A stretch of DNA of 64,000 bases, taken from positions 2,480,001-2,544,000 of the forward strand of contig NZ_JARUBP010000001.1 in assembly GCF_029626225.1 (NCBI RefSeq), read 5' to 3'. This document shows positions 15,699 through 24,042 of the stretch, piece after piece; position 1 is the first letter of the stretch; every line of letters begins with the position of its first letter. The notes below the pieces were generated by a model. It saw only the letters and a program-made list of their open reading frames with translations, did not search any database and had not been told where the DNA came from. A program made the position numbers and the translations under genes. The DNA comes from Asanoa sp. WMMD1127. GTDB lineage: Bacteria; Actinomycetota; Actinomycetes; Mycobacteriales; Micromonosporaceae.

Positions 15699-16181
15699 AT
15701 GCCCCAGGTGACCCTGCGCCCGGCAACCGACGCGGACGCCGACGCCATCGCCGACATCTGGCGAAGCGGCTGGGCCGACGGCCACCTCGGCAACGTCCCC
15801 GACGCGCTGGTCGCGATCCGGACGCCCGAGTCCTTCCGGTCCCGGACGGTCGACGGCCTCCCGCACACGACGGTCGCCGTGGTCGGTGAGGCGGTGGCCG
15901 GCTTCGTGATGGTGGTCGAGGACGAGGTCGAGCAGGTGTACGTGTCATCCGCCCACCGCGGCTCCGGCGTCGCCGCTGTCTTGCTGGCGGAGGCCGAGCG
16001 TCTGGTGGCGGCAGAGGGCTACGGCGAGGCCTGGCTGGCGGTAGCCCCCGGCAACGCCCGAGCCCGCCACTTCTACGAACGCAGCGGCTGGTCGGACGCG
16101 GGCCTCTTCGACTACCCAGCCCAAACAGCCGACGGCCCACTCCCGGTCCCCTGCCATCGCTACGTGAAGCCGGTCGCCTAA
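15699..16181 (+). CDS. GNAT-family N-acetyltransferase
   Basis: 160 residues. Acetyl-CoA-dependent N-acetyltransferase: beta4 QVYVSSAHRGSGVAAVLLAEAE carries the acetyl-CoA pyrophosphate motif (RGSGVA, about 87-92), and AWLAVAPGNARARHFYERSGW is the classic motif B. A TAGCCT -10 (15686-15691) ends 7 nt before the ATG (leaderless), back to back with the promoter of the MmcQ-like gene. Substrate unknown. Confidence 0.9.
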   Translation: MPQVTLRPATDADADAIADIWRSGWADGHLGNVPDALVAIRTPESFRSRTVDGLPHTTVAVVGEAVAGFVMVVEDEVEQVYVSSAHRGSGVAAVLLAEAERLVAAEGYGEAWLAVAPGNARARHFYERSGWSDAGLFDYPAQTADGPLPVPCHRYVKPVA

Positions 16182-16188
16182 CAACGAA

Positions 16189-16220
16189 GCGCCCCGCACC
16201 TCCGAAGAGATGCGGGGCGC
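16189..16220. terminator. Bidirectional terminator hairpin
   Basis: Perfect 10-bp stem (GCGCCCCGCA at 16189-16198, TGCGGGGCGC at 16211-16220) between the convergent acetyltransferase gene and the first exported-protein gene. Confidence 0.75.
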
Positions 16221-16234
16221 CGAACTCGCCGAGA

Positions 16235-16747
16235 TCACTGCGAGTTTGCGGTGACCTTCCACTTGGTCGTGATTGCCCGGCCCTGGCAACTGTCAGGGGC
16301 AGTGCCATCGAGCCAAACCGCGTCCAGCACGCGAATGGTTGCAGTGCCGTCCTTCGGGATCGAGATGCTGCCAGTGCTGCCGCCCGAGCCGTTGTCGATA
16401 ACGATCGGTTCAGCCAGGTTCAGGGCTTCCGCGCAAGTCGTCCCTCCGCCGATGGAGAGAAGAGTGTTGACGACGTCGGCGCTAGTGACCGTCACGCCAA
16501 CCTCGTTCTCATTCGTCACCGGGATGATGATGCTTGCCTTGTGGTTGTCGCCCGACCACAGCTGAGTTTCCTCGTTGGCGTAGTCGATGGTCACCGTCCC
16601 GACGGTCAGCGGCTCCATCTGGGCTGCGGCGCCTTCGACTGGGCCGGTGGTGAAGAAATCGCTGAACGCGTAAGCGACACCGCCTGCGGCGAAGACGCCG
16701 GCGGCGGCGAGGGTGGCAGCGAGGACTCGCTTCGAACGCTTCTGCAA
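16235..16747 (-). CDS. Exported TasA/camelysin-like protein, paralogue 1
   Basis: 170 residues. A Sec signal peptide (basic KRSKRV, hydrophobic LAATLAAAGVFAAGGVAYA) is followed by FSDFFTTGP, like the start of mature camelysin/TasA-type proteins; the rest looks like a beta-sandwich with two Cys (TTCAEAL and SCQGRAI). The segment LDAVWLDGTAPDSCQG matches paralogues 2 and 3 (LDDAV...CQG, VEDAV...CQG). TTG 16747 is chosen because GGAG lies 7 nt upstream; longer starts would precede the signal peptide. Divergent from the other members. Possibly a surface-fibre subunit; function unproven. Confidence 0.7.
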   Translation of the reverse strand: MQKRSKRVLAATLAAAGVFAAGGVAYAFSDFFTTGPVEGAAAQMEPLTVGTVTIDYANEETQLWSGDNHKASIIIPVTNENEVGVTVTSADVVNTLLSIGGGTTCAEALNLAEPIVIDNGSGGSTGSISIPKDGTATIRVLDAVWLDGTAPDSCQGRAITTKWKVTANSQ

Positions 16748-17350
16748 GGGAGGTCTCCTAGTGCGTGCCGGCGTCCGGGCCGGCGAAACTTCATGGCGGG
16801 TGTCGCGGACAAACCAGGTGTTTTCGACCGGCTGCGGCGACGTAGGAAACTCTGCCCCAAGGCGGCGAGATTGCGGCATAGAGAACACGGTTTGTGGTTG
16901 TTCGCCGACAAGAGATCGCAATGCGCGGACCGGATGACCCCGAATAGGTGACCCCTTTGGAACGCGACAAATGCTCGTCGTGAGCACGCCTATTGGTCAT
17001 GAATAAAGCGTCCCCGAGCATCGGAACGATTTTGCAAAACCCCAGGTCAGGTGCCTCGGCGAGTCGGCTTGGCACGTGTGCTAGCGCCACGTTTTCGCAG
17101 TTCAGAGCCTATCTACAGCGCGCCGAACCAACACGAAACGGGCTTAACGGGCATATCGGGTCACTCTAAGGAGTTAAGCCGTCAGGCTTTACCTGGGCTA
17201 TTTCAGCACAACAAAGGTCGGACATTTGCTTGCTTGAGGTTAATGAGGGATCTCGGCAAAGTTGTCGTCGGGCGCCGGACCCGCCTCCACCGGGCCGGCG
17301 CCGACATAAAGAGCAACGCTTTCGCCCGTACCTTTGAAAGGGATTCCGCC
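16748..17350. promoter_or_regulatory. Long A+T-richer intergenic control region
   Basis: About 600 bp without a credible gene, visibly richer in A+T than the rest of the window, between divergent exported-protein genes. Contains a perfect 8-bp inverted repeat GGCTTAAC (17141-17148) / GTTAAGCC (17173-17180). An AAAGGGA ribosome-binding site precedes the ATG at 17351. Its length and composition suggest a regulated promoter region; no known operator was recognised. Confidence 0.45.
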
Positions 17351-17797
17351 ATGCGCACGTTCACCAAGCGGACCGCATCCGTCGCCATCGCCGCCGCCGT
17401 CATCCTGGGGGCGTCGAGTGCCGCTTGGGCGTGGTGGGAGTTCAGCGGCCGGGCCACCGTCGAGGCCTCGGCCGCATCGATCAAGCCGATCGAGGTCGAC
17501 ACGCGGGACGTCAACGGCCTCTACCCGGGTGCGGAGAAGGACCTGCGGGTCGAGATCTACAACCCGAACCCGTTCCCGGTCGTTATCACTGAGGCCGAGG
17601 CGACCGTCCGCACCGAGGCCGGACCCCGCTGCGGTGACGCGATCACCGTGGAGCTCCCGGACCGTCCCGTCCGGGTCGAGCCTGGCCGCAAGTCCTACAC
17701 CCTCGACGACGCCGTGCGGATGGACGAGAGCGTGACGCGCTGCCAGGGCGCCGACTTCAGGGTGGTCATTTTCTATCGAGGCCAGAACGCGGCCTGA
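17351..17797 (+). CDS. Exported TasA/camelysin-like protein, paralogue 2
   Basis: 148 residues. Signal peptide (MRTFTKRTASVAIAAAVIL, ending near AAWA) followed by WWEFSGRATVEASAASI; then a beta-rich domain with two Cys (RCGDAI and RCQGADF). The stretch LDDAVRMDE then CQGADFRVVIFY parallels paralogues 1 and 3, so all three derive from one ancestor. LYPGAEKDLRVEIYNPNPFPVVI resembles the strand pattern of ribosomally made fibre or pilus subunits. First gene of a four-gene co-directional run. No signal peptidase of the SipW type is present in the window. Confidence 0.72.
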   Translation: MRTFTKRTASVAIAAAVILGASSAAWAWWEFSGRATVEASAASIKPIEVDTRDVNGLYPGAEKDLRVEIYNPNPFPVVITEAEATVRTEAGPRCGDAITVELPDRPVRVEPGRKSYTLDDAVRMDESVTRCQGADFRVVIFYRGQNAA

Positions 17798-17869
17798 TCG
17801 ACGTCGGCGGGTGGCGTGGCTGGTTCGGCCACGCCGCCCGCCGAGCCAGAAAAGAACGTAGGAGCGTCC

Positions 17870-18358
17870 ATGCGCAACATGTCCCAGCGCGCCGCCGTCA
17901 TCACGCTGGTCGCCGTCATCGTGGCCGGCATCGCCAGCGTGGCGTGGGCGGCCTGGTCGGTCACGGGCCAGGGCACGGCGACGCTGTCCGCGGCCGAGGT
18001 GACCGCCCTGCAGGCGACGGCCCGGCCGACCGGGAGCCTCTTCCCGGGCGGCACGGCGGACATCGAGGTCAGCGTGACCAACCCGAACGAGTTCGCCGTC
18101 GAGGTGCAGTCGTTCGCGCAGGACCCGCAGATCGTCGTCGACCAGGCGCACGCCCAGGCCGGTTGCACGGCCGGCAACGTGCGGCTCAAGGCCACGAAGA
18201 AGCCGATCGCCAAGCGGGTCGAGGCCGACGGCGGCCGCCAGACGTTCGTGGTCGAGGACGCGGTCGAGATGGTCTACAACGCGCCGGAAGCCTGCCAGGG
18301 CGCGTCCTTCGAGATCACCCTCGCCCTCGCCGGCGTGGGCCTGCCGGACTCGGCATGA
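17870..18358 (+). CDS. Exported TasA/camelysin-like protein, paralogue 3
   Basis: 162 residues. Signal peptide (MRNMSQRAAVITLVAVIVA, ending near SVAWA) then AAWSVTGQGTATLSAAEV; core with LFPGGTADIEVSVTNPNEFAV, almost superimposable on LYPGAEKDLRVEIYNPNPFPV of paralogue 2. Two Cys (AGCTAGN and EACQGASF) could form a disulfide outside the cell. GTAGGAGC lies about 5 nt before the ATG. Gene 72 bp downstream of paralogue 2, same strand. Confidence 0.72.
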   Translation: MRNMSQRAAVITLVAVIVAGIASVAWAAWSVTGQGTATLSAAEVTALQATARPTGSLFPGGTADIEVSVTNPNEFAVEVQSFAQDPQIVVDQAHAQAGCTAGNVRLKATKKPIAKRVEADGGRQTFVVEDAVEMVYNAPEACQGASFEITLALAGVGLPDSA

Positions 18359-18462
18359 CGCCAACGGTGCGCGCCCGTCAGCCGCGCGATCCCGGTTCGA
18401 TCCCGATCCGGATGCCCTACCTCCACCGTCCGGATCATCGGTGCAGTCATGAAGGTGAACAA

Positions 18463-19638
18463 GTGAAGAAACTGATTGCCACCTCTCCCGCCGTGCTTGG
18501 TGGGATCGCGGCCGTGGCCGTTGTGGCGGGTGCCGGCGCGGCGCTCGCCGCCTGGCGTGTGCAGAGCGACGAGGTCGTTCTGACCGCGGAGACCGCCACG
18601 CTCTCGCCCGGCAACAAGCCCGCCGTCACCGCCGACGGCAACCTGGTCACCGTTTCCTGGAAGCCGAACTCGTTCGGTGAGCGCAAGGTCGACAGCTACC
18701 GCATCCAGCGCTACGACCTGGCCGGCGCCGTGCAGCAGCCGCGGGGCAGCTGCGAGGAGAACGTGGCCAAGGAGTCCTGCACCGACTCGGGCGTGCCGAC
18801 CGGCTCGTGGCGCTACACGGTCGTGCCGGTCAAGGGCGGCTGGACCGGGCCGGAGAGCGCCAAGAGCGACGCGGTGATCGTGGCCGAGGACGGTAAGGCG
18901 ACGGTGATCCCCGACCCGGTGGCCGACAAGACGCAAGGCCCGGCGGCCGGTCCCGCGGTGGTCAAGCTGGGCGACCCGGCCGACGCCGCGCCACCCGCGC
19001 CCGGCGCGCCGCCCAAGTGGACGCTGCAGCCCGGCGGCGACGGGGTGCTCGGCACCGACGACACGCTGACCTACGTGGGTGGGGACCCGATCGACCCCAA
19101 GACCATCATCGAGGGCTGGGACGGCGGCAAGCGCCCGGTCATCGTGCAGGCCACGGCCGGCGACCCGGCGGTGCTGACCGTCGACGACGGCAGCGTCCGG
19201 GTCTTCGGCCCCCTCGCGGTGCCGGCGGCGACGGTACCTGCCGACGTGGCATATACCGCCACCCTGGCCGCGATCAACGGCCGGATCGTCGTCACCCTGG
19301 GCGCCGTCAAGGTTCCGCCCAGGCAGGAAGCAGCGCCGACCACGCCGCCCACCGCGGACGCCGACACCCCACCCGCGACGCCCGAGGCGACCGCGCCGGG
19401 CCCCGACCCGGATCCGGACCCGACGACCGCTCCGGCCACGCCCGACGACACGCCGAGCGCCACCGAGTCGACCGGCGGCGACCAGCCGGCCAGCACCGAC
19501 GAGACCCCGGCCGAGGGACAGCCGGAGACGCCGGCGACCGACCCGGCGGCCTCCGACACGCCGCCGGCCGCCGAGGTGACGCCGTCGACGGCCGGTGAGA
19601 CCAGCGAGCCCGCCGTGGTGCTCGTCGCCGCGACATGA
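18463..19638 (+). CDS. Large exported protein with FN3-like domain and Pro/Thr-rich tail
   Basis: 391 residues. A signal-anchor-like N-terminus (KKLIATSPAVLGG, then a hydrophobic stretch ending ALAAWRVQSDEVV) echoes the AW junction of the paralogues. Residues about 45-125 look like a fibronectin-III fold (NLVTVSWKPNSF, VDSYRIQRYDL, SWRYTVVPVKGGWTGPES) with a Cys pair (SCEEN, SCTDSG). A second beta-rich domain follows to about 290, then a tail rich in Pro, Thr, Asp and Glu. No LPXTG or terminal anchor helix. GTG 18463 has GAAGG 7-11 nt upstream. May be the adhesive or tip partner of paralogues 1-3. Confidence 0.68.
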   Translation: MKKLIATSPAVLGGIAAVAVVAGAGAALAAWRVQSDEVVLTAETATLSPGNKPAVTADGNLVTVSWKPNSFGERKVDSYRIQRYDLAGAVQQPRGSCEENVAKESCTDSGVPTGSWRYTVVPVKGGWTGPESAKSDAVIVAEDGKATVIPDPVADKTQGPAAGPAVVKLGDPADAAPPAPGAPPKWTLQPGGDGVLGTDDTLTYVGGDPIDPKTIIEGWDGGKRPVIVQATAGDPAVLTVDDGSVRVFGPLAVPAATVPADVAYTATLAAINGRIVVTLGAVKVPPRQEAAPTTPPTADADTPPATPEATAPGPDPDPDPTTAPATPDDTPSATESTGGDQPASTDETPAEGQPETPATDPAASDTPPAAEVTPSTAGETSEPAVVLVAAT

Positions 19639-20114
19639 GCGAGGCGGCCGGTGAAGAACCGACGACCCGGGAACTCACCGGCCGTAACCTGGCGCCCGCT
19701 CCGTCCGGTGTACCAAACGTGCAGTTCACCCCGAAAAAGGTCCTCGCGCTGATCCTCGGGCTCGGCCTGCCCATCGTGGTCTCGGTCGGCTGGGCGCTCG
19801 GCCAGCGCGGGGTCACCGGCACCCCGCCCGGCGGGTCGGGCGCGATGGGCGCGGCACCGCACGAGCAGGTGCCCTCGCCGGCCGCGCAGTACGACGTCTA
19901 CAACGAACCGCCGGTGATCGTGCCGATGGCCAGCGCCTCGGCCGCCGCCACACCGACCCCGGAGCCGGAGGCGCCCCGGACGACCGCCGACCCGCGGCCG
20001 CACCCGACGACGCCGCCGACCGTGCTTCCCGAGGACCAGACGCCGAGCCCGGAGCCCAGCCCGAGCGACCCGGAGCCCACCCCGGAGGAGCCGAGCACCG
20101 AGACGGACGGATAA
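19635..20114 (+). CDS. Membrane-anchored protein with Pro-rich extracellular tail
   Basis: 159 residues. Short cytoplasmic N-terminus to about 33, one membrane helix (VLALILGLGLPIVVSVGWALG, about 36-56), then an outward tail rich in Pro, Glu, Asp and Thr (TPTPEPEAPR, SPEPSPSDPEPTPEEPS). It starts inside the stop of the FN3-like gene (ATGA), so the two are surely co-expressed. A spacer or anchor role for the exported cluster is plausible. No catalytic motif seen. Confidence 0.65.
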   Translation: MSEAAGEEPTTRELTGRNLAPAPSGVPNVQFTPKKVLALILGLGLPIVVSVGWALGQRGVTGTPPGGSGAMGAAPHEQVPSPAAQYDVYNEPPVIVPMASASAAATPTPEPEAPRTTADPRPHPTTPPTVLPEDQTPSPEPSPSDPEPTPEEPSTETDG

Positions 20115-20165
20115 AACCGGGCAAACCACCCACTCGTACGGTCGACCGCCCGTACGGTCATGGTC

Positions 20166-21032
20166 ATGGGCCTGGTCTTGGCGATCGTTTCGGCGATCTG
20201 CTACGGCTCGGCGTCGGTGTTCCAGGCGATGGCCGCCCGCCGGGCGCCGAGCTCCGACACCGTCGACGCGCGGTCGCTCGTCCGGGTCTTCGCCCAGTGG
20301 CCCTATCTGCTCGGCCTCGCCCTCGACGGCGCCGGCTTCGTGGCCCAGTTCATCGCCCTGCGCAGCCTCCCGATCTTCGTCGTCCAGGCCGCGCTCGCCG
20401 CCAGCCTCGCGGTGACCGCCGTGATCGCCATCCCGATCCTCAAGCTGCGGCTCGGCCCGGTGCAGTGGTTCGCGGTCGCCGGCGTCTGCGTCGGTCTCGC
20501 CCTGCTCGGCATCTCGGCCGGCCACGAGAACGCCGACCGGCCCGGCTGGACGTTCCGGATCGGCCTGGCCATCGCCGTACCCGTGCTGGCCCTGCTGGGT
20601 CTGGCCGCCCTCAAGCTCAAGGATCCGGTGCGGGCGGCGACCCTCGGTCTGGTCGGTGGCCTGTTCTTCGGCGTGGTGGCGCTGGCCGCGCGGTCGATCT
20701 CGGACGTCGACTTCGTCGACTGGTTCAGCGGCCCGGAGATCTACACGCTGGTCGTCGCGGGCGGTCTGGCGTTCGTCTTCTACACGATCGGCCTGCAGCG
20801 GGCCTCGGTCACCACCGTGACCGCCGGCCTGGTGATCGGCGAGACCGTGCTGCCGTCGGTGGTCGGCGTGGTCGCGCTCGGCGACAGCACGCGGCGCGGC
20901 TTCATCCCGGTCGCGGTGGTCGGCTTCGCCCTGGCGGTGGCGGCGAGCCTGATGCTGGCCAGGTACGGCAGCCTCGAGGAGTCGGAACCCGCGGCCGAGT
21001 CGCCGGGCACGCCCGAGCTGCAGACCGACTAG
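20166..21032 (+). CDS. DMT-superfamily (EamA/NIPA-like) membrane protein
   Basis: 288 residues, nine to ten hydrophobic helices. The N-terminal AIVSAICYGSASVFQAMAARR and the repeated hairpin layout fit the drug/metabolite transporter superfamily, perhaps the actinobacterial NIPA-like group. ATG 20166 is preferred over ATG 20160 because TACGGT (20153-20158) ends 7 nt before it but only 1 nt before the earlier codon. The stop (TAG) overlaps the stop of the convergent peptidase gene. Substrate unknown. Confidence 0.8.
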   Translation: MGLVLAIVSAICYGSASVFQAMAARRAPSSDTVDARSLVRVFAQWPYLLGLALDGAGFVAQFIALRSLPIFVVQAALAASLAVTAVIAIPILKLRLGPVQWFAVAGVCVGLALLGISAGHENADRPGWTFRIGLAIAVPVLALLGLAALKLKDPVRAATLGLVGGLFFGVVALAARSISDVDFVDWFSGPEIYTLVVAGGLAFVFYTIGLQRASVTTVTAGLVIGETVLPSVVGVVALGDSTRRGFIPVAVVGFALAVAASLMLARYGSLEESEPAAESPGTPELQTD

Positions 21033-21766
21033 ATCGGCCGGTCGGCGATCCGGCGGGCGCCCAAGGGTCGGTGCACGCCCGGCGAGACGTGATAGGCGTC
21101 CGCGCCCGGTGCGGCGGTGACCGCCTCGACGAGGTCGGTGCCGACGTAGTGCAGGCCCGTCGCGTCATCGGTCGCATAGCCGGGCGGCAGCGTGCCGTCG
21201 TCGACGAGCCGCTGGAAGAGCACGCGGCGCGGCTGGTCGGTCGCGTCGTGGTGGACGCTGTTGCTGTAGGGGAGGAAGGCCAGCGCGTCGGTGACCGGGT
21301 CGAGGTCGTCGGAGAACGAGTCGGTGGTGCCGCCGACGTGCCAGCAGATGCTGCCCGCGCTGCCGCCGCCGAGCACGACGCCGGCCTCCCAGCACTCGCG
21401 CATGATCTCGTCGAGCCGGTGCGCCCGCCAGACCGCCAGCAGGTTGACCACGCTGCCGCCGCTGACCCAGATCAGGTCGCGGGACAGCAGGAAGGACCGC
21501 ACGTCGCGGACATTGGGCTGCGGGAACAGCTGGAGATGGCTGGCCTCGGCGTCGTCCGCGCCGGCCAGCACCGCGTAGAGGCTCGCGATGGCGGCCGGGT
21601 CGTCGCCGACCGCGGTGGTGACGAAGCAGACCTTGGCCTTGGGCACGTCGGCCAGCGAGATCGCGTGGTCGAGCAACGCGCTGCGCCGGCCGGGCGGTGT
21701 GCCCGCCGGCCGGGCGGTCGGTGAGACGGCGAAGATCTGCGGCGGACGCGGCACGGTCGTGATCAT
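21029..21766 (-). CDS. Peptidase E-like serine peptidase (family S51)
   Basis: 245 residues. S51 peptidases are monomeric aspartyl dipeptidases with a GATase-like fold. The nucleophile motif is VVLGGGSAGSICWH (Ser near 130), with VCFVTTAVGDD as the N-terminal strand, DLIWVSGGSVVNLLAVWR before it, and GLHYVGTDLVEAV near the end. ATG 21766 is chosen over TTG 21781; neither has a clear ribosome-binding site. It probably cleaves Asp-X dipeptides or related substrates in the cytoplasm. Confidence 0.87.
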   Translation of the reverse strand: MITTVPRPPQIFAVSPTARPAGTPPGRRSALLDHAISLADVPKAKVCFVTTAVGDDPAAIASLYAVLAGADDAEASHLQLFPQPNVRDVRSFLLSRDLIWVSGGSVVNLLAVWRAHRLDEIMRECWEAGVVLGGGSAGSICWHVGGTTDSFSDDLDPVTDALAFLPYSNSVHHDATDQPRRVLFQRLVDDGTLPPGYATDDATGLHYVGTDLVEAVTAAPGADAYHVSPGVHRPLGARRIADRPI

Positions 21767-21838
21767 CTCAGAAATGGCCAACCGGCGGGGCAGACGACGC
21801 CCACCCCCGTAAGCGTCGCCCGCTCTCCGCCGGTTTCA

Positions 21839-21871
21839 GGTGGCCCGGCCGTCCCCCAACGGCGGGCCACC
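21839..21871. terminator. Hairpin in the gap before peptidase E
   Basis: 9-bp arms GGTGGCCCG (21839-21847) and CGGGCCACC (21863-21871). It lies in the roughly 250-bp gap between the peptidase E gene and ybjN, on the side where the minus-strand ybjN transcript would end. Confidence 0.55.
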
Positions 21872-22015
21872 ACCCCCAACGCGTTCGCTCGTCGCCTGGC
21901 CTCGCGGCCTGCGGCTCCCCCAAGAACCCCTCGAGCGTGGCGCCAACAAGAACGGTAGTTCTCGACGATCTCGGTAAACAAGCGAGTTCGCATGTCTCGC
22001 CGATCACATCGGTCC

Positions 22016-22534
22016 TTACCGCTCAGTAGCCGGCGGCGTGGGAAAGAGATGCGTGAATGCCTGAAGGTTCGCGGTGGACTCCCCGCGCTTGACCCGCCAC
22101 TCCCACTCGCGCCGGATCGCCGTGCCGAAGCCGATTTCCAGCATGGTGTCGAACGAGTCGTCGGCGTAGGTGAGCACCGAGCCGAGCAGCCGGTCGAGCT
22201 CGTCCTCGGTGATGCCGGCCAGCCCGACGCGGCCTGTCAGGTAGACGTCACCGACCTGGTCGATGGAGAACGCCACGCCGTACATCCGGGCGTTGCGCTG
22301 GAGCAGCCAGGCCCACAGCTCCTCGCGCCGCTCGTCGGGCTGGCGCATCACGAACGCCTCGACCCGTAAGGAGTGCTCGCCGACGATCAGGTTGCAGGTC
22401 GTCTTGAGTTTGTGGGTGCCCGGCAGCGTCACCACGTAGGCCAGGTCGCCGGTCGACTCGACGGCCAGCTCGCGTTCGGCGCAGACCCGCTCGATCAGCG
22501 CCGCGACCTCGGCCGGGGAGGGCCCGCTCACCAC
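22016..22534 (-). CDS. YbjN domain-containing protein
   Basis: 172 residues. YbjN/type III secretion chaperone-like fold without catalytic residues: the N-terminal [26 protein letters not shown], the middle [22 protein letters not shown] and [23 protein letters not shown] fit the actinobacterial form (M. tuberculosis Rv0487 from memory). It starts with GTG overlapping the mshA stop, so the two are translated together. No role in mycothiol synthesis is proven; the order mshA-ybjN is widely conserved. Confidence 0.85.
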   Translation of the reverse strand: MVSGPSPAEVAALIERVCAERELAVESTGDLAYVVTLPGTHKLKTTCNLIVGEHSLRVEAFVMRQPDERREELWAWLLQRNARMYGVAFSIDQVGDVYLTGRVGLAGITEDELDRLLGSVLTYADDSFDTMLEIGFGTAIRREWEWRVKRGESTANLQAFTHLFPTPPATER

Positions 22535-23901
22535 GCGGCCAGCGCGGCCGCCTCGCCGGCGAGCCGGGCGGTCAGCCGCTCCCGATGCTCCGTCACCGCA
22601 CCACCGTAAACCGCCAGCAGCCCGCTCGCCGTGCGCGACCAGGAGAACTCGCTGGCGTGCGCGACCGCGCCGGCGGACAGCTGCGTCCGGCGGCGGGGCG
22701 CGGTCAGCAGACCGCCGAGCGCGCGGGCCCAGTCGTCGGGGTCGTGCCCGTCGACCAGCAGGCCGCTGATGTCGTCGCGGACGGCGGTGACCAGGCCGCC
22801 GACCGCGGCCGCGACCACGGGGGTGCCGCAGGCCTGGGCCTCGAGCGCGACCAGGCCGAAGGACTCGTTGTAGGACGGCACCGCGACGAGGTCGGCGGCC
22901 CGGTAGACGTCGGCGAGGTCGCTGCCGGTCTGCGGCGGCAGGAAGCGCACCGCGTGGCTGATGCCGAGCGAGGCGGCGAGCTCGATGAGCGCGGTGGGCC
23001 GGTCCAGGCCGGTGCCGCTGGGCCCGCCGACGATCACCACGGTCAGGTCGCGGGCGGTCTCGGGGTCGCGGGCGTGCAGCGCGGCGGCCGCGGCGAGCAG
23101 CACGTCGGGCGCCTTGAGCGGCTGGATCCGGCCGACGAAGGCGACGATGTGGCCGCGCTCGGGCAGCCCCAGCCGGCGGCGCGCGGCGAGCTGGTCGCCG
23201 GGCGTGAAGCGGTCGAGGTCGACGCCGGGCTCGACGACGCTGACCAGGTCGGGGTCGGCGCCGTACCGGTCGATCAGGTCGCGGGCCTCGAAGGTCGTGT
23301 TGGCCACCAGCCGGTCGGCCTCGGCGACCACCTGCTCCTCACCGACCACCCGGGCCAGCGGCTCGGGCCGGTCACCGGAGGCGAGCTGGGCGTTCTTGAC
23401 CTTGGCCAGGGTGTGCGCGGAGTGCACCAGCGGCACGCCCCAGCGCTCGCGGGCCAGCCACCCGACCTGCCCGGAGATCCAGTAGTGCGAGTGCACCAGG
23501 TCGTAGTAGCCGGGCGCGTGGGCCGCCTCGGCGCGCAGCACCCCGGTCGCGAACGCGCACATCTGCGCCGGCAGGTCCTCCTTGGCCAGCCCCTCGAACG
23601 GGCCGGAGATGACGTGCCGGACGAGCACGCCGGGCGACATCTCGACGGTGTGCGGCAGGTCGCTGGAGGTGGCCCGGGTGAAGATCTCGGTCTCGACGCC
23701 GGCTTCGGCGAGGCGGCGGGCGACCTCCGTCACGTAGACGTTCATCCCGCCCGCGTCGCCCGTGCCGGGCTGGTCGAGCGGCGACGTGTGGACGGAAAGC
23801 GTGGCGATGCGTCGGGGGAGCGGCCAGGGCTGGGGTCCTCGCTGCCGGACGACGCCATTCGGCGCCTGCACCAGATCTGCTCCTTCCGCGCGGGCCCTCA
23901 T
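22528..23901 (-). CDS. mshA: D-inositol-3-phosphate glycosyltransferase MshA
   Basis: First committed enzyme of mycothiol synthesis: transfers GlcNAc from UDP-GlcNAc to 1L-inositol-1-phosphate. 457 residues, GT-B fold, GT4 family. Strong marks: [21 protein letters not shown] near 36-55, [31 protein letters not shown], the acceptor/donor region [11 protein letters not shown], and the GT4 motif [21 protein letters not shown] (Glu-X7-Glu) near 365-385. The ATG at 23901 gives a 30-residue leader; a later start is possible. Mycothiol is the low-molecular-weight thiol of actinobacteria. Confidence 0.96.
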   Translation of the reverse strand: MRARAEGADLVQAPNGVVRQRGPQPWPLPRRIATLSVHTSPLDQPGTGDAGGMNVYVTEVARRLAEAGVETEIFTRATSSDLPHTVEMSPGVLVRHVISGPFEGLAKEDLPAQMCAFATGVLRAEAAHAPGYYDLVHSHYWISGQVGWLARERWGVPLVHSAHTLAKVKNAQLASGDRPEPLARVVGEEQVVAEADRLVANTTFEARDLIDRYGADPDLVSVVEPGVDLDRFTPGDQLAARRRLGLPERGHIVAFVGRIQPLKAPDVLLAAAAALHARDPETARDLTVVIVGGPSGTGLDRPTALIELAASLGISHAVRFLPPQTGSDLADVYRAADLVAVPSYNESFGLVALEAQACGTPVVAAAVGGLVTAVRDDISGLLVDGHDPDDWARALGGLLTAPRRRTQLSAGAVAHASEFSWSRTASGLLAVYGGAVTEHRERLTARLAGEAAALAAW

Positions 23902-24042
23902 TGCCGGGCGCCCATATACAAACCTTTCCCCCTGGCGTCATCTTCCCTACCCGCGCCGAGCTACGCCTACCGGGTGGTGCGCAGACGTGACGGACTTCAT
24001 CCGCGAGTGAGGCGCGCCACGCGATGCGAGAGGATTGCCGGC

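Noticed and set aside
16748-17350. Short plus-strand frames in the intergenic region (for example the 5' extension from 17051)
   Set aside because: No ribosome-binding site or plausible protein; the signal peptide of the exported protein starts at 17351.
19071-20525. 484-codon minus-strand frame
   Set aside because: Antisense to the FN3-like, Pro-rich and DMT genes; Gly/Ser low complexity arises from complementing Pro/Thr codons.
22585-24042. Upstream part of the frame containing the SDR gene
   Set aside because: Antisense to mshA; the SDR starts at ATG 24043 with its Rossmann motif right after.
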